Positions 16,026-25,243 of a stretch of 64,000 nucleotides of DNA are shown here, in pieces (the first letter of the stretch is position 1; every line of letters starts with the position of its first letter). The notes beneath the pieces were generated by a model, which was not told where the DNA came from, did not search any database, and saw only the letters and a program-made list of their open reading frames with translations. Where the stretch lies: contig NZ_AKKV01000025.1 of the NCBI RefSeq assembly GCF_000269865.1, positions 124,001 to 188,000 on the forward strand, given 5' to 3'. The position numbers were made by a program, and so were the translations under genes. This DNA is from Fictibacillus macauensis ZFHKF-1. GTDB lineage: Bacteria > Bacillota > Bacilli > Bacillales > Fictibacillaceae.

Positions 16026-17211
16026 CATTTCCCTCCTCTATCCTATAGGCAAGCTTTCCTCGACAAAACGTGTAGAGCACTTGAGATGCTTCGTTCATCA
16101 CGACAACGTCGGCATCTTTTCCTGCTGTCAAACTCCCTTTTTTGTGATAAATGCCAAGCTCTTTTGCTTGATTGCTTGCCGTCATTTGAATGATTGCTTC
16201 TGTTGAACAACGGGTAAACTGTTGCATGTTTTTCGCAGCTTCGTTCATTTTGAGGATGGATCCTGCGAGTGCTCCGTCTGAAGCTAACGTTGCCTTCTTA
16301 CCTTTTACAATGACATCTTGCCCACCGAGAATATATGTGCCATCTCCCATGCATTTAGCGCGCATCGCATCGGTAATGAGTACTAGTCGCTCACTTCCTT
16401 TATTTTGATAAGCAAGCTTTACCATTTCTGGCGTAGCATGAATACCATCAGCGATGATTTCAGCCGTTATTTCTTCATGTAAAAAAACCGCACCTACAAC
16501 ACCTGGCTCACGATGATGCAAGCCTCTCATGCCATTGTATACGTGTGTCGCATGGGTAACACCCGCTTTAATCGCTCTCTTCACTTCTTCATACGTCGCA
16601 TCTGAATGTCCAATTGACGCTATTACTTGTTGTTGTTGAAGATAGTGTGCAAAAAGAAGACCATCCCGTTCTTCAGGAGCGAATGTGACAAGCTTAATAC
16701 TATTTCCACTTAACTGTTGCCACTGCGAAAACAATGCGATTTGTGGGGGTGTAATGTATTCAGTTGGTTGTGCGCCCGCCCGCTTAGGAGAAAGAAACGG
16801 ACCTTCTAAGTGAACACCTAGTACTTCTGCTTTGCCTGGCTTATTTTGTTTTTTTCGATAGCGTTCAATAGTAGTTAAGGCTGCTTCAATCGCAACAGGA
16901 CGCTGTGTCATCGTCGTTGCCAAAAAGCTTGTTGTTCCTTCTTTTGGAAGCAGCGTGGCCATTGTCGTTAAAGCATCTTCTGTAGCATCCATCACATCCG
17001 AGCCACCAGCCCCATGAATGTGCAGATCAATCATTCCTGGTAAGATTTTCGCCTCAGTTGGAAGTTCAATGACGGTCATAGCAGCTATCGGTTCAGGGCT
17101 ATCTCCTTCACCGATGCTAACTATTTTCTCTCCCTCCATGAGCAGATAACCATTTGTAATCGCTTTCTTTTCAGTGTAAATGGTTCCGCCTTTTAGTAGG
17201 ATTGGCTTCAT
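16003..17211 (-). CDS. nagA: N-acetylglucosamine-6-phosphate deacetylase
   Basis: A 402-residue amidohydrolase that turns GlcNAc-6-P into GlcN-6-P. Metal and substrate residues are visible in DLHIHGAGGSDVMD (about 62-75), GVHLEGPFLSPKRAGAQ (about 133-149), IGHSDATYEEV (about 205), THVYNGMRGLHHREPG (about 226-241) and LITDAMRAK (about 283). First gene of the operon; GGGGGG lies upstream of the ATG and the operator lies about 55 bases upstream. Confidence 0.96.
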   Translation of the reverse strand: MKPILLKGGTIYTEKKAITNGYLLMEGEKIVSIGEGDSPEPIAAMTVIELPTEAKILPGMIDLHIHGAGGSDVMDATEDALTTMATLLPKEGTTSFLATTMTQRPVAIEAALTTIERYRKKQNKPGKAEVLGVHLEGPFLSPKRAGAQPTEYITPPQIALFSQWQQLSGNSIKLVTFAPEERDGLLFAHYLQQQQVIASIGHSDATYEEVKRAIKAGVTHATHVYNGMRGLHHREPGVVGAVFLHEEITAEIIADGIHATPEMVKLAYQNKGSERLVLITDAMRAKCMGDGTYILGGQDVIVKGKKATLASDGALAGSILKMNEAAKNMQQFTRCSTEAIIQMTASNQAKELGIYHKKGSLTAGKDADVVVMNEASQVLYTFCRGKLAYRIEEGNDENCSSR

Positions 17212-17265
17212 GTTTTATTCGTCCCCCCTTTACTAATGTATCGTTCCTATACGTGTAATATAACT

Positions 17266-17281
17266 AGTTGTCTAGACCAGT
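17266..17281 (-). promoter_or_regulatory. NagR-type operator (dre site) before nagA
   Basis: On the minus strand the sequence reads ACTGGTCTAGACAACT, very close to the B. subtilis NagR site (TTGGTATAGACAACT type) and containing the near-palindrome TGGTCTAGACAA. It is 55 bases upstream of the nagA start, where a repressor would block transcription of the whole nag-mur operon. Confidence 0.8.
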
Positions 17282-17323
17282 TTATTTTTTTGTAGAATAA
17301 CATTGATTTGTGCTTTTGAAAAG

Positions 17324-17370
17324 AAAAAAACGCTCGACGTCACTTCACAGTCACATCGAGCGTTTTTTTC
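17324..17370. terminator. Bidirectional intrinsic terminator
   Basis: AAAAAAACGCTCGA pairs with TCGAGCGTTTTTTT, with further pairing of GT..ACT in the middle. It ends the CotF-type pair on the minus strand and insulates the nag operon promoter. Confidence 0.8.
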
Positions 17371-17709
17371 TTACTGCATTGGCGGTTGGTGGGGAAATTG
17401 TGACATGTACCCGGTAAATTGTTGGTTAGCCTGTTGTAGTGTTTCAGGTTGTTCAGGCGTTAGCGCATACCAGCCCTTTTGAAACATAAGTTCATAAAGT
17501 GTGCGTTGCATCGTTTTCGTTTCATCAAAAATATGATGAATTTCTTCGTATAATGCGGTATGACTCGCTTCATTCATGGCAGTAGAATAAGAAGCTGTCA
17601 TATATTTCTCATACGCTAGTAGATCATTTAAATGATCTCGATCATTCATCTCCGGCGTTTTTGAAATCGGAGTTTCAGGATTTTGAATTTTCGTAGGTTG
17701 CCGCTTCAT
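17371..17709 (-). CDS. CotF-family spore coat protein
   Basis: A 112-residue helical protein. After a Pro-rich start the core (about residues 21-82; NDRDHLNDLLAYEKYMTASY, ALYEEIHHIFDETKTMQRTL) follows the four-helix pattern of CotF-type coat proteins, with conserved spacing of the KYMTASYS and QRTLYELMFQKGWY segments. The tail is Gln/Pro-rich. Likely built into the spore coat in the mother cell. Sixteen bases follow the upstream gene of the same family. Confidence 0.8.
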   Translation of the reverse strand: MKRQPTKIQNPETPISKTPEMNDRDHLNDLLAYEKYMTASYSTAMNEASHTALYEEIHHIFDETKTMQRTLYELMFQKGWYALTPEQPETLQQANQQFTGYMSQFPHQPPMQ

Positions 17710-17725
17710 TCGTTATCGTCGCTCC

Positions 17726-17992
17726 TTATTGGTTACAATACTCTTGACTTGGTGGCACTAATCTATTTAATAACAGTTGATAATGTTTTTCATGCAAATG
17801 ACATGCTTCTTCTAACACCTTTTTCACATCAGGATCGGTACATTGATTTGCTGCAAAATGCGCTTTCTTAAAGCCAAGCAAGTTCCAAGACAGCATATCC
17901 GTTAGATAGCTATAGTCTTTTGTTGTAATGACTGCAGGGGGTTGTGTAAATGAAGGGGTTTTCGTTCCCTCTTGTTCATGTTGAAATTGCAT
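17726..17992 (-). CDS. CotF-family spore coat protein (short paralogue)
   Basis: An 88-residue helical protein with a strong site (AAAGGAGGT nine bases before ATG). The core TTKDYSYLTDMLSWNLLGFK and VKKVLEEACHLHEKHYQLLL follows the ferritin-like/CotF two-helix half. In CotF-type pairs one protein supplies each half of the fold or they act as heteromers; this pairing is inference. Co-transcribed with the gene downstream. Confidence 0.78.
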   Translation of the reverse strand: MQFQHEQEGTKTPSFTQPPAVITTKDYSYLTDMLSWNLLGFKKAHFAANQCTDPDVKKVLEEACHLHEKHYQLLLNRLVPPSQEYCNQ

Positions 17993-18075
17993 TTTTCCTA
18001 CCTCCTTTTCATTTTTCGTTCATCAGAAATAGCTTTCCTAGGGCAATAAAGAACTATACATTTTTTTATATAGTC

Positions 18076-18104
18076 TTGCATTTAAACGGAGGTCGTTGTA
18101 TAAT
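18076..18104 (+). promoter_or_regulatory. Sigma A promoter of tRNA-Ala
   Basis: TTGCAT and TATAAT with a 17-base spacer, 19 bases upstream of the tRNA 5' end. Confidence 0.85.
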
Positions 18105-18123
18105 TTTTCTTGTCAGAGATTGT

Positions 18124-18199
18124 GGGGCATTAGCTCAGCTGGGAGAGCGCTACGCTGGCAGCGTAGAGGTCAGCGGTTCGATCCCGCTATGCTCCACCA
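18124..18199 (+). tRNA. tRNA-Ala (anticodon GGC)
   Basis: A 76-base cloverleaf with the CCA end encoded. The acceptor GGGGCAT pairs with ATGCTCC; D arm GCTCAGCTGGGAGAGC; anticodon stem CTACG/CGTAG with loop CTGGCAG, so the anticodon is GGC (reads GCC/GCU); T arm with GGTTCGATCC. A single gene, not part of an rRNA operon. Confidence 0.98.
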
Positions 18200-18226
18200 C
18201 TTTTATTGACTATAAAGAAATTCGAT

Positions 18227-18266
18227 TCCTTCCACTGTCTGCATACAGATGATGGGGGTTTTTTTA
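18227..18266 (+). terminator. Possible terminator after tRNA-Ala
   Basis: A weak imperfect hairpin (CCACTGTCTG cata CAGATGATGG) is followed by GGG and seven Ts, at the right place to end the tRNA transcript. Confidence 0.5.
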
Positions 18267-18310
18267 TTTGTCTAACCATATAAAATAAATCCTCTAGCCC
18301 TTTCCCCCAT

Positions 18311-18356
18311 AAAAAAAAACGAAGTAAAATGCGTCGCCACACTTCACTTCATTCGT
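18311..18356 (-). terminator. Intrinsic terminator of the NlpC/P60 gene
   Basis: On the minus strand a long stem with several G-U pairs (ACGAA...CGCATTTTACTTCGT) runs into nine Ts, eleven bases after the stop codon of the wall hydrolase gene. Confidence 0.65.
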
Positions 18357-18366
18357 TTGTCATCGT

Positions 18367-19035
18367 TTACATTTTTTTAGCGCCGAGATATCTTGGGCCC
18401 CAGTACGTATTTTTCAACGAGCTAACCGTTACGCCTGTCGAAGAGCCGCTATGGATAAACTCATTGTTACCAATGTAAATGCCAGCGTGAGATGCGCCTG
18501 GTTGGTACGTTTCAAAAAAGACGAGATCCCCAACTGCTGGTGAAGATACTTTTACGCCCTTTTCATACATTTGCGCTACTGTTCTCGGTAAGGCTACCGA
18601 TGTTTTTTCATCGAACACATACTTTATAAAGCCACTGCAGTCAAAGCCTTTTGGCGACATCCCCCCCCATACGTAAGGAACACCTATGTATTTTTTAGCA
18701 GCTTTAATTAATTCCTGTGGATTCGTTTGGCTTGGTTTTGGACTATTTTTAACTCCAAGTGCTTGGAAGGTCTTTGGTCCTACAATGCCATCCGCTGATA
18801 ACTTCTTTTCTTTTTGGAATTTTACGACAGCTGAAGCGGTTACAGTTCCAAAATAAGTTGTTACGTTCTTTTCTGAAAAATAGCCTTTTGCTTTTAACGC
18901 CTTTTGTAACTCTTGAACGTCAGGATGAGTCATCCCTTTTTTTAACGTTTGATCACCTAAAGCAGCATGACCTACTCCTGAAGTTGTTGCAAATAAACTA
19001 CAAGCAAGTACTGCTGTTACTAAACTTTTTTTCAA
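18367..19035 (-). CDS. Secreted NlpC/P60 cell-wall endopeptidase with PG-binding domain
   Basis: A 222-residue exported enzyme starting at TTG, eight bases after GGAGGG. Signal peptide residues 1-25 (cleavage after GHAA). A PG_binding_1 domain (about 29-95; HPDVQELQKALKAKGYF, DGIVGPKTFQAL) is followed by NlpC/P60 (about 107-220) with catalytic Cys in FDCSGFIKYV, His in HAGIYIG and the third polar residue near HSGSS. It should cut D-Glu-meso-DAP bonds in peptidoglycan, in turnover or spore-related remodelling. Confidence 0.92.
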   Translation of the reverse strand: MKKSLVTAVLACSLFATTSGVGHAALGDQTLKKGMTHPDVQELQKALKAKGYFSEKNVTTYFGTVTASAVVKFQKEKKLSADGIVGPKTFQALGVKNSPKPSQTNPQELIKAAKKYIGVPYVWGGMSPKGFDCSGFIKYVFDEKTSVALPRTVAQMYEKGVKVSSPAVGDLVFFETYQPGASHAGIYIGNNEFIHSGSSTGVTVSSLKNTYWGPRYLGAKKM

Positions 19036-19183
19036 TGTATGTTCCCTCCACTACGATCTCTATCATTTGTACCATCATTCTACTATTTATTTGTAACAGT
19101 TCCTTTTTAGGCAGATTACAACTAGGTTACATTTTTTTCACAAATTCATCAGTATTCTTCTTTTTTCGACAAAATTAGACAGA

Positions 19184-19209
19184 AAAAAAGCTGTCAACTT
19201 GACAGCTTT
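19184..19209. terminator. Bidirectional intrinsic terminator or hairpin
   Basis: AAAGCTGTCA and TGACAGCTTT pair around a short loop with an A-run to the left, giving a U-run for the DUF4396 gene on the minus strand. Confidence 0.75.
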
Positions 19210-19228
19210 CGACTAATCTTCTCCCATT

Positions 19229-20086
19229 CTATAACAAAAGTAACGGGGTCATTCCTCCTATAAAAAGAAGGATAAGGGTAAAGAGCACCATTGCCACCCG
19301 TTGTGTAGTCGTCACGTTAAAGACTTGATCTTCTTTAGCTTCCGCAGCATGGTGATGTTCATGATGCTCGTGATGTTCGTGATGTTCGTGAATCATTTCT
19401 TGCTTCCGTTCTGTCATAAGACCGTGCTTCATGTTTTTTTGTACCATCCAGACGTTAAACGGATACGCAACAATAAAGCCAATCGTTACGCCTAAAGACA
19501 TGATGAGCCAAAAAAGAGGTTGTGCTGGATCCATTGCCGCCTCTCCGCTTTTCATCATGCTAATTGTCATAACCGGTGCCATCGCCGCCATCATCGCATT
19601 CATTGATATAAATTCAGGCGTAAACGAATGTTTTACATTTTGCCAATACGAACCACCCATCATTTTTTTCATAAACAATGCTTGAAAAATGAATAAGCCA
19701 AATAGAAAACCAGCGCCATATTCCACTAATAGATCAACCCACATTGGGAGTTGAAAGGTGCTAGTAATAAGAGCGGCAGCAATAATCCCTGTGGCATCAC
19801 CTGCAATACAGTGAACAGTCGAGCCGACCCCTTGCTTCCATAAAGGCTTTATAAACCTTTCATGCGTTCCTCGATATGGCTCTTGATCAGCGAGCACATA
19901 CAATAAAAAAGCAAGTGGTCCCATATATAAAGTAATGAGGAGAAAACCCCATTTCATAACAAGCGGTTCGGGATTATAGCGAAATTGATGAAGAGCAACG
20001 TATAGCGTTGATAATCCACACAGAACTAGCCAACTAATGCCTATAAGATTTACTTTTGATAACCATGACCACGTTTCGAGTAACAT
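19229..20086 (-). CDS. DUF4396 membrane protein with His-rich loop
   Basis: A 285-residue membrane protein with about seven hydrophobic segments. The core (VHCIAGDATGIIAAALI near 91-107; EYGAGFLFGLFIFQALFM near 122-139; SFTPEFISMNAMMAAMAPVM near 152-171) fits DUF4396. A cytosolic loop near residues 233-248 is nearly all His and Glu (HEHHEHHEHHEHHH), and Met-rich segments lie in the membrane part, suggesting binding or movement of a transition metal such as copper, zinc or nickel. That function is inference. Single-gene unit. Confidence 0.82.
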   Translation of the reverse strand: MLLETWSWLSKVNLIGISWLVLCGLSTLYVALHQFRYNPEPLVMKWGFLLITLYMGPLAFLLYVLADQEPYRGTHERFIKPLWKQGVGSTVHCIAGDATGIIAAALITSTFQLPMWVDLLVEYGAGFLFGLFIFQALFMKKMMGGSYWQNVKHSFTPEFISMNAMMAAMAPVMTISMMKSGEAAMDPAQPLFWLIMSLGVTIGFIVAYPFNVWMVQKNMKHGLMTERKQEMIHEHHEHHEHHEHHHAAEAKEDQVFNVTTTQRVAMVLFTLILLFIGGMTPLLLL

Positions 20087-20305
20087 TCGTATCCTACTTC
20101 CTTTCTCTGCTATTTCTTTTTCTATTCCCTACCCTCACTAGGGCAAATCACATTTATTCATAGTATAAAATACCCCTTTCTTCATAAAAAATCCCGCTAC
20201 ACCGCCCTTCTAAATAAATGAGTAGTTTGGAATAATGAGTAATTACAAATTTTAACTTACACTTTAGAGTGTGTACGATTACATAAAAAAGGGGACCTTT
20301 TTGCG

Positions 20306-21034
20306 ATGAATAAAAAAATGTGGGTTAGCTTTGCGGTTACAGGAAGCATCGTTCTAAGTGGTTGTTCTATGAACGAAAAGACTATTGTTTCAAAACAAAA
20401 AACAAATGACACGGCGAAACATGAGCTAAAAAGTAACGAAAAAACAGAAGCAGCGCCTGCGCAAGAGAAAAAAACATTCCCTGAAGAGGTCAATTATGAA
20501 AAGCTACCAGAAATCTATGATACGTTAGCTCCAGAAGCTCAGCTTGGAACAGTAAATGCCTTGCTCTATAAAGTGACCGTGACCTTTGACATGTCGATTG
20601 GTAATGCTGAAGTTTTAATTCAAAATGGCATTAATCAGAACATCGTTGACTCTGTAAAATATTCATTAAAGAAAAGTGAAGGACAGTATGATCAAAAGTT
20701 ACGCAAACAAGTAGCACTTGCTTATCAACTATTAAATCAATCAGACCTCTCTGATCAAAAGGGAATTAAAAAATTAATTGACACGCACAAAGATTATATG
20801 AAGATTGTTGACCAGATGATTGGTATTATCCACAAGCTTTCTGTGAAGAATGCAGGCGCATCTCGCAAAAAAATGAATCACCTCAAACTAGAGTACCTAG
20901 AGCAAGCCAAAAAAAATGCCATTCAATTTAATTTGCTTGTACAGCACTCATCTTTAGATCAGAAGAAATATCAAGACTTTACTTTAAAAGAGTTAAAAAA
21001 AATCAATAAAGAAATGGCATCAGACATGGAATAA
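20306..21034 (+). CDS. Lipoprotein of unknown function
   Basis: A 242-residue lipoprotein: signal residues 1-19 with lipobox VLSGC. A charged linker (to about residue 55) precedes a mainly helical domain with a repeated Lys/Gln-rich pattern. AAAAAGGGG lies ten bases before ATG. It is flanked by its own terminator and not linked to its neighbours. No family recognised; helical character hints at a surface scaffold or a binding protein. Confidence 0.7.
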   Translation: MNKKMWVSFAVTGSIVLSGCSMNEKTIVSKQKTNDTAKHELKSNEKTEAAPAQEKKTFPEEVNYEKLPEIYDTLAPEAQLGTVNALLYKVTVTFDMSIGNAEVLIQNGINQNIVDSVKYSLKKSEGQYDQKLRKQVALAYQLLNQSDLSDQKGIKKLIDTHKDYMKIVDQMIGIIHKLSVKNAGASRKKMNHLKLEYLEQAKKNAIQFNLLVQHSSLDQKKYQDFTLKELKKINKEMASDME

Positions 21035-21044
21035 TTCATAACAC

Positions 21045-21083
21045 AAAAGAGCGGAAAAAGGTTAGTACCTTCCGCTCTTTTTC
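21045..21083 (+). terminator. Intrinsic terminator
   Basis: AAAGAGCGGAA and TTCCGCTCTTT form an 11-bp stem, running into TTTCTTCTTT. Confidence 0.85.
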
Positions 21084-21311
21084 TTCTTTACCTCTCTCTT
21101 AACATTTCTCCCGCAACTTTCATGTAAGCGCTATTTTAACCGCCTTGCTAAAAAACTTTTTTTCTTTCTTCCTCCTTTGCTTTCATTTTTGTAAGAAGAA
21201 GAAAATGAACGTATTTCAATGAATTTCAAAGCATTTCAAGAGTTAAACAAAGGTAGATTACGGAATTTCCAAACTTTTTCTTTAGAAAATCACGCCATTT
21301 ATAAGTTTTTC

Positions 21312-21341
21312 GTTAAATATTAAGAAGTTTTCATGTATAAT
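21312..21341 (+). promoter_or_regulatory. Probable promoter of potABCD
   Basis: TATAAT at 21336-21341 with GTTAAA 18 bases upstream (or TTAAAT at 17). The rest of the 383-base gap before potA is AT-rich; no regulator gene (a PuuR-like protein is common before potA) is present there. Confidence 0.55.
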
Positions 21342-21417
21342 TGTTCCGAATCATTTCGTTGGAAAATGTCGATGTTTTATTGAAGAAAATAGATCGAACG
21401 ATAGATGAGGAGTGGCT

Positions 21418-22524
21418 ATGACGAATACAATTATTGAATTTAAAAATGTAACAAAGCAGTATGATAATGATTCTCCCGTTCTTGACCATGTCAGCTTTGA
21501 AATTGAACGCGGTAAATTTTATACATTGCTTGGGCCTTCTGGTTGTGGAAAAACAACCATCCTACGTTTAATTGCCGGCTTTACTGAGGCTTCCGTAGGA
21601 GATATTTATTTTGATGGCAAGAAAATGAACGATGTGCCAGCTAACAAGCGGCAAGTAAACACGGTCTTTCAAGATTATGCACTTTTTCCTCACCTGAATG
21701 TGTTTGAAAATGTAGCCTTTGGCTTACGCATTAAAAAGTTAAAAGAGAGCGTTATTAAGCAAAAAGTGCAAGAAGCGTTAACGTTTGTAAACTTGGCTGG
21801 CTATGAAAATCGTGAAATTCGCGAAATGTCAGGTGGACAACGGCAGCGTGTGGCCATTGCACGAGCAATCGTCAATGAACCAGAAGTAATTCTTTTAGAT
21901 GAACCATTGTCTGCCCTCGATTTAAAGCTTCGTACCGAAATGCAGTACGAGCTTCGTGAACTGCAACGTCGTCTGGGCATTACGTTTATCTTTGTTACAC
22001 ATGACCAAGAAGAAGCGCTTGCGATGAGCGATGAGATCTTCGTACTCAATCGCGGTAAAATTCAACAAAGTGGAACACCTATTGATATTTATGATGAGCC
22101 GATTAATCGCTTTGTCGCTGACTTTATTGGTGAATCAAACATTGTAGAAGGCCGAATGATTGAAGATTACCTTGTTGAATTTGTTGGGGGTCGCTTTGAG
22201 TGTGTAGACCAAGGGCTTAATCCAAATGAAGCAGTCGAAATCGTTATTCGTCCAGAAGATTTAGAAATTACGACAAAAGAACGTGGAAAGCTTAAAGTAA
22301 AAGTTGATTCACAGCTCTTTAGAGGTGTGCATTATGAAATTAGTTGCTATGATGAGGATCAAAACGAATGGCTTGTTCATTCCACGAAAAAAGCCAATGT
22401 TGGAGACGAGATCGGCTTGTACTTTGATCCTGAAGCCATTCATGTTATGCGTTTTGGGGAATCAGAGGCTGATTTTGATCGCCGTTTAGAAGCGTATGAT
22501 CACGGAGATGCCCATGAACAATAA
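21418..22524 (+). CDS. potA: Spermidine/putrescine ABC importer, ATP-binding protein
   Basis: A 368-residue ATPase. Walker [10 protein letters not shown] (about 38-46), Q-loop [12 protein letters not shown] (about 79), signature [14 protein letters not shown] (about 136), Walker [13 protein letters not shown] (about 157), switch FVTHDQEEA (about 190), then a TOBE regulatory domain (about 240-355). It drives polyamine uptake with PotB, PotC and PotD. AGGAG places the start at the ATG six bases later rather than the GTG overlapping it. The stop lies inside potB. Confidence 0.96.
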   Translation: MTNTIIEFKNVTKQYDNDSPVLDHVSFEIERGKFYTLLGPSGCGKTTILRLIAGFTEASVGDIYFDGKKMNDVPANKRQVNTVFQDYALFPHLNVFENVAFGLRIKKLKESVIKQKVQEALTFVNLAGYENREIREMSGGQRQRVAIARAIVNEPEVILLDEPLSALDLKLRTEMQYELRELQRRLGITFIFVTHDQEEALAMSDEIFVLNRGKIQQSGTPIDIYDEPINRFVADFIGESNIVEGRMIEDYLVEFVGGRFECVDQGLNPNEAVEIVIRPEDLEITTKERGKLKVKVDSQLFRGVHYEISCYDEDQNEWLVHSTKKANVGDEIGLYFDPEAIHVMRFGESEADFDRRLEAYDHGDAHEQ

Positions 22525-23317
22525 AGTAACACGTAATCTGTATTTACTTCCTTATGTCCTATGGATTGTGCTTTTTGTTATTGCACCAATCATACTCGTT
22601 CTTTATTATTCATTTTTTGATGTTGATGGAAACTTTTCTTTTATTAATTACAAAACCTTCTTTACGCCTGTTTATTTACAAATGACGTTTAGTTCGTTTT
22701 GGTACGCTTTTTTAATTACAGTCATGTCTTTGCTTGTTGCTTATCCTACCGCTTACTTACTAACAAAAACGAAGCATAAGCAACTTTGGCTATTGTTAAT
22801 TATCGTCCCCTCGTGGATTAATCTGTTGTTAAAAGCGTATGCGTTTATCGGGATCTTCGGACAACAAGGGTTTGCAAATGCTTTTCTTGAAGCCGTTGGA
22901 ATTGGTAAGCAAGAAATTTTATTTACTGATTTTAGCTTTATTTTTGTGTCTGTTTATATTTTTATACCATTTATGATATTACCTATTTTTAATAGCTTAA
23001 ATGAGCTAAATCCAACACTCCTTGATGCAGCCAATGATTTAGGTGCTTCAAAGTGGACATCGTTTCGCCGTGTCATTTTCCCGTTAACGATTGATGGAGT
23101 AAAGGCTGGCTGTCAAGTTGTATTTATTCCATCCCTCTCGCTCTTTATGCTCACACGCCTTATTGCCGGTAACCGTGTCATTACGCTCGGTACAGCGATT
23201 GAGCAGCACTTTCTTGTGACAAGAGACTGGGGCATGGGCGCTACAATTGCTGTCTTTTTAATTATCATTATGGTGTTAATTATGACCATTACGGGCAGCA
23301 GAAAGAAAGGGGTGTAA
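22514..23317 (+). CDS. potB: Spermidine/putrescine ABC importer, permease PotB
   Basis: A 267-residue permease with six membrane segments; the EAA loop ([20 protein letters not shown], about 170-190) contacts PotA. The first transmembrane helix is in [17 protein letters not shown]. The start is the ATG after GGAG (22504-22507); an earlier in-frame ATG has no site. It overlaps potA by 11 bases. Confidence 0.94.
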   Translation: MNNKVTRNLYLLPYVLWIVLFVIAPIILVLYYSFFDVDGNFSFINYKTFFTPVYLQMTFSSFWYAFLITVMSLLVAYPTAYLLTKTKHKQLWLLLIIVPSWINLLLKAYAFIGIFGQQGFANAFLEAVGIGKQEILFTDFSFIFVSVYIFIPFMILPIFNSLNELNPTLLDAANDLGASKWTSFRRVIFPLTIDGVKAGCQVVFIPSLSLFMLTRLIAGNRVITLGTAIEQHFLVTRDWGMGATIAVFLIIIMVLIMTITGSRKKGV

Positions 23318-23321
23318 TGTG

Positions 23322-24125
23322 ATGGATAAAAAGAACACACCATTATCTAAATTATTTTTACTCATCATCTTCTTGATTTTATATGCACCCATATTCTTTT
23401 TAATTTTTTATTCCTTTAATAGCGGTGGCAATATGAACCATTTTAAAGGATTTACACTTGATTGGTATAAAGAGCTATTTCACGATTCTCGGTTGTTAAT
23501 TATCGTTCTCAATACCGTTCTCGTTGCTTTGCTTTCATCATTAATTGCTTGTATTGTAGGGACATTTGGTGCGCTGGGCATTCATTCTATTCGAAAGAAG
23601 CGTCCAAAAAATGCGTTACTTGCTTTAAATAACGTATTAATTGTTAGCTCAGACGTCGTTGTTGGTGCTTCTTTTTTAATTCTTTTTACACTCGCTGGAA
23701 TTAAGCTTGGTATGGGCTCTGTTCTGTTGTCACACATTGCCTTTAGTATCCCGATTGTCGTCCTTATGGTACTACCAAAGCTACAAGAGATGAGCCCATC
23801 GCTTATTGATGCGGCACGAGATCTTGGGGCAAGTCGCTGGAACGTAGTCACAAAAGTTATTTTCCCTTATATAACACCAGGTGTCTTTGCCGGATTTTTT
23901 ATGGCACTCACGTATTCACTTGATGATTTTGCGGTGACTTTTTTCGTTACAGGGAACGGCTTCTCTACGTTATCCGTAGAAATCTATTCACTTGCACGAC
24001 GTGGTATTTCCTTAAACATTAATGCGTTGTCTGCTTTAATGTTTCTCGTTACAATGCTGTTAGTCGTTGTGTATTATTTTATCTCCCAACGAAACAAGTC
24101 AAGTAGATTGGGGGTTAAGAAATGA
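23322..24125 (+). CDS. potC: Spermidine/putrescine ABC importer, permease PotC
   Basis: A 267-residue permease with six membrane segments and an EAA loop (LIDAARDLGASRWNVVTKVI near 160-180). AAGGGGTG precedes two adjacent starts (GTG, ATG); the ATG is preferred. The block SLDDFAVTFFVTG near 202 is typical of PotC. It overlaps potD by four bases (ATGA). Confidence 0.94.
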   Translation: MDKKNTPLSKLFLLIIFLILYAPIFFLIFYSFNSGGNMNHFKGFTLDWYKELFHDSRLLIIVLNTVLVALLSSLIACIVGTFGALGIHSIRKKRPKNALLALNNVLIVSSDVVVGASFLILFTLAGIKLGMGSVLLSHIAFSIPIVVLMVLPKLQEMSPSLIDAARDLGASRWNVVTKVIFPYITPGVFAGFFMALTYSLDDFAVTFFVTGNGFSTLSVEIYSLARRGISLNINALSALMFLVTMLLVVVYYFISQRNKSSRLGVKK

Positions 24126-25195
24126 GTAAACTGCTTCGTTTCTTTATTACGATCATCGTTTTATCTGGGATTTTATTTTACATTGTTTCACAAGTAAACA
24201 CGTCTCAAGGCTATACGAGTAAAAACACGTTAACGATTTATAACTGGGGCGACTATATTGATCCTGATTTGATTAAAAAGTTCGAGAAAAAGACGGGCGT
24301 TAAAGTTATATACGAAACATTTGATTCCAATGAAGCGATGTTAACGAAAATTGAACAAGGTGGTACAACGTATGATGTTGCGATCCCTTCTGAGTACACG
24401 ATTGAAAAAATGAAGCAAGAACATTTATTGCTTCCGATTGATTTATCAAAAGTTCCAAATATAAAAAACATCGATAAACGGTTTCTTGACCTGCCTTTCG
24501 ATCGAGGCAATACGTATTCTGTTCCGTACTTTTGGGGAACGGTAGGTATTGTGTATAACAAAAAATTGCTCGGTAATAAAAACATTACAAGTTGGCAAGA
24601 TTTATGGGATAAAGATTTACGCAATAAAATTTTCCTCGTTGATGGGGTACGCGAAATTATGGGAATCGGTTTAACGACAACCGGCTATTCCTTAAATGAT
24701 ACGAATCATCAGCATCTCCAAAAAGCGAAGCGTAAGCTCGACACGTTAATTCCTAACGTTCGCGCCATAGTAGGGGATGAAACGAAGCTATTATTAGCAA
24801 ATGGTGATGCCTCTATTGGCATTGGCTGGTCAGGAAATGCCGCTGAAATTATTGACGAGAATCCTGATTTAGATTATGTTATTCCAAAAGAAGGCTCTAA
24901 CCTATGGTTTGATAACATGGTTATTCCAAAAACAGCCAAAAATAAAAAAGCAGCGCTACAGTTTATGAATTTTATGCTTGATCCAAAAGTAGCCGCTCAA
25001 AATACGGAATATGTTCACTACTCTTCACCTAATAAAGCAGCATTGAAGTATTTGCCTAAAGAAATTTCAACGGACAAACGTTTCTATCCTCCAAAAAAAA
25101 TAACAGATCAACTTGAAGTCTATCGAAACTTAAGTCAAAAGGACATTTCTTATTTTAATGAGCTGTTTCTTGAATTTAAAATGCATCGAAAATAA
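24122..25195 (+). CDS. potD: Polyamine-binding protein PotD, apparently membrane-anchored
   Basis: A 357-residue extracellular solute-binding protein. The mature part starts LTIYNWGDYIDPDLIKKF (about 39-56), the hallmark of polyamine binders, with YFWGTVGIVYN (about 138) and GWSGNAAEI (about 238). The N-terminus has one hydrophobic helix (about 5-26) but no lipobox Cys, unlike the lipoprotein anchors common in Gram-positives, so it is probably held by an uncleaved signal anchor. Last gene of potABCD. Confidence 0.94.
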   Translation: MSKLLRFFITIIVLSGILFYIVSQVNTSQGYTSKNTLTIYNWGDYIDPDLIKKFEKKTGVKVIYETFDSNEAMLTKIEQGGTTYDVAIPSEYTIEKMKQEHLLLPIDLSKVPNIKNIDKRFLDLPFDRGNTYSVPYFWGTVGIVYNKKLLGNKNITSWQDLWDKDLRNKIFLVDGVREIMGIGLTTTGYSLNDTNHQHLQKAKRKLDTLIPNVRAIVGDETKLLLANGDASIGIGWSGNAAEIIDENPDLDYVIPKEGSNLWFDNMVIPKTAKNKKAALQFMNFMLDPKVAAQNTEYVHYSSPNKAALKYLPKEISTDKRFYPPKKITDQLEVYRNLSQKDISYFNELFLEFKMHRK

Positions 25196-25206
25196 AGACT
25201 AATAAA

Positions 25207-25243
25207 AGAAGTTCTGATCACTGTTGTTGATCAGAACTTTTTT
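25207..25243 (+). terminator. Intrinsic terminator of potABCD
   Basis: AAGTTCTGATCA and TGATCAGAACTT form a 12-bp perfect stem, followed by a T-run. Confidence 0.9.
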
